The translations under genes and the position numbers were made by a program. The notes under the pieces are model-generated. The model ran no database searches. It saw only the letters and a list, made by a program, of their open reading frames with translations, and was not told the origin of the DNA. Positions 12,278-64,000 of a stretch of 64,000 bases of DNA are shown one piece after another; positions within the stretch are counted from its first letter, which is position 1, and every line of letters starts with the position of its first letter. Origin of the DNA: Strix aluco (lineage: Eukaryota; Chordata; Aves; Strigiformes; Strigidae); NCBI RefSeq assembly GCF_031877795.1, contig NC_133938.1, positions 17,902,920-17,966,919 on the forward strand, in the 5' to 3' direction.

Positions 12278-64000
<51,723 letters not shown>

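Overview
The window is nuclear DNA from a vertebrate, most likely a neognath bird. It holds one recognisable protein-coding gene, PKN2 (protein kinase N2, also called PRK2), on the + strand. The bird assignment rests on a CR1 LINE 3' end in intron 6 (52498-52937), which has the avian-type tail and the terminal ATTCTATG octamer, and on several degraded amniote/sauropsid repeats. The species cannot be named from the sequence.

Layout. Positions 1 to about 11,550 are AT-rich upstream DNA with no recognisable gene, only low-complexity tracts and ancient repeat fragments. A strong CpG island (about 11,560-12,835) contains the promoter, 5' UTR and exon 1 of PKN2. Nineteen coding exons follow: exon 1 at 12278-12325, a 24 kb intron, exon 2 at 36395-36695, exon 3 at 44791-44942, exon 4 at 49523-49640, then a denser 3' half with exons 5-19 between 51237 and 63140. 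The gene runs off the right edge inside the kinase domain. The 19 exons sum to 2,565 nt, or 855 in-phase codons. From memory human PKN2 has about 984 residues, so roughly the last 130 are missing here: the end of the kinase C-lobe and the AGC C-terminal tail.

The protein reads as three HR1 Rho/Rac-binding coiled coils (exons 2-6), a C2-like domain (exons 7-9), a variable proline-containing linker (exons 10-13), and an AGC-family Ser/Thr kinase domain (from exon 14). The Gly-rich loop, catalytic Lys687, alpha-C Glu706, YRD Asp783, DFG Asp801 and activation-loop Thr817 are all present. Both known PKN2 caspase-cleavage motifs are retained.

I see no second gene, RNA gene, CRISPR array or novel multi-gene system. 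The points most worth a second look concern RNA processing: a GC-AG intron after exon 12, a cluster of very short introns (87-89 nt), weak 5' splice sites after exons 4, 7 and 10 each followed closely by an in-frame stop and an AATAAA, and a possible alternative last exon in intron 3. Together these raise the possibility of truncated, kinase-less PKN2 isoforms. This is inference from sequence and needs transcript data.
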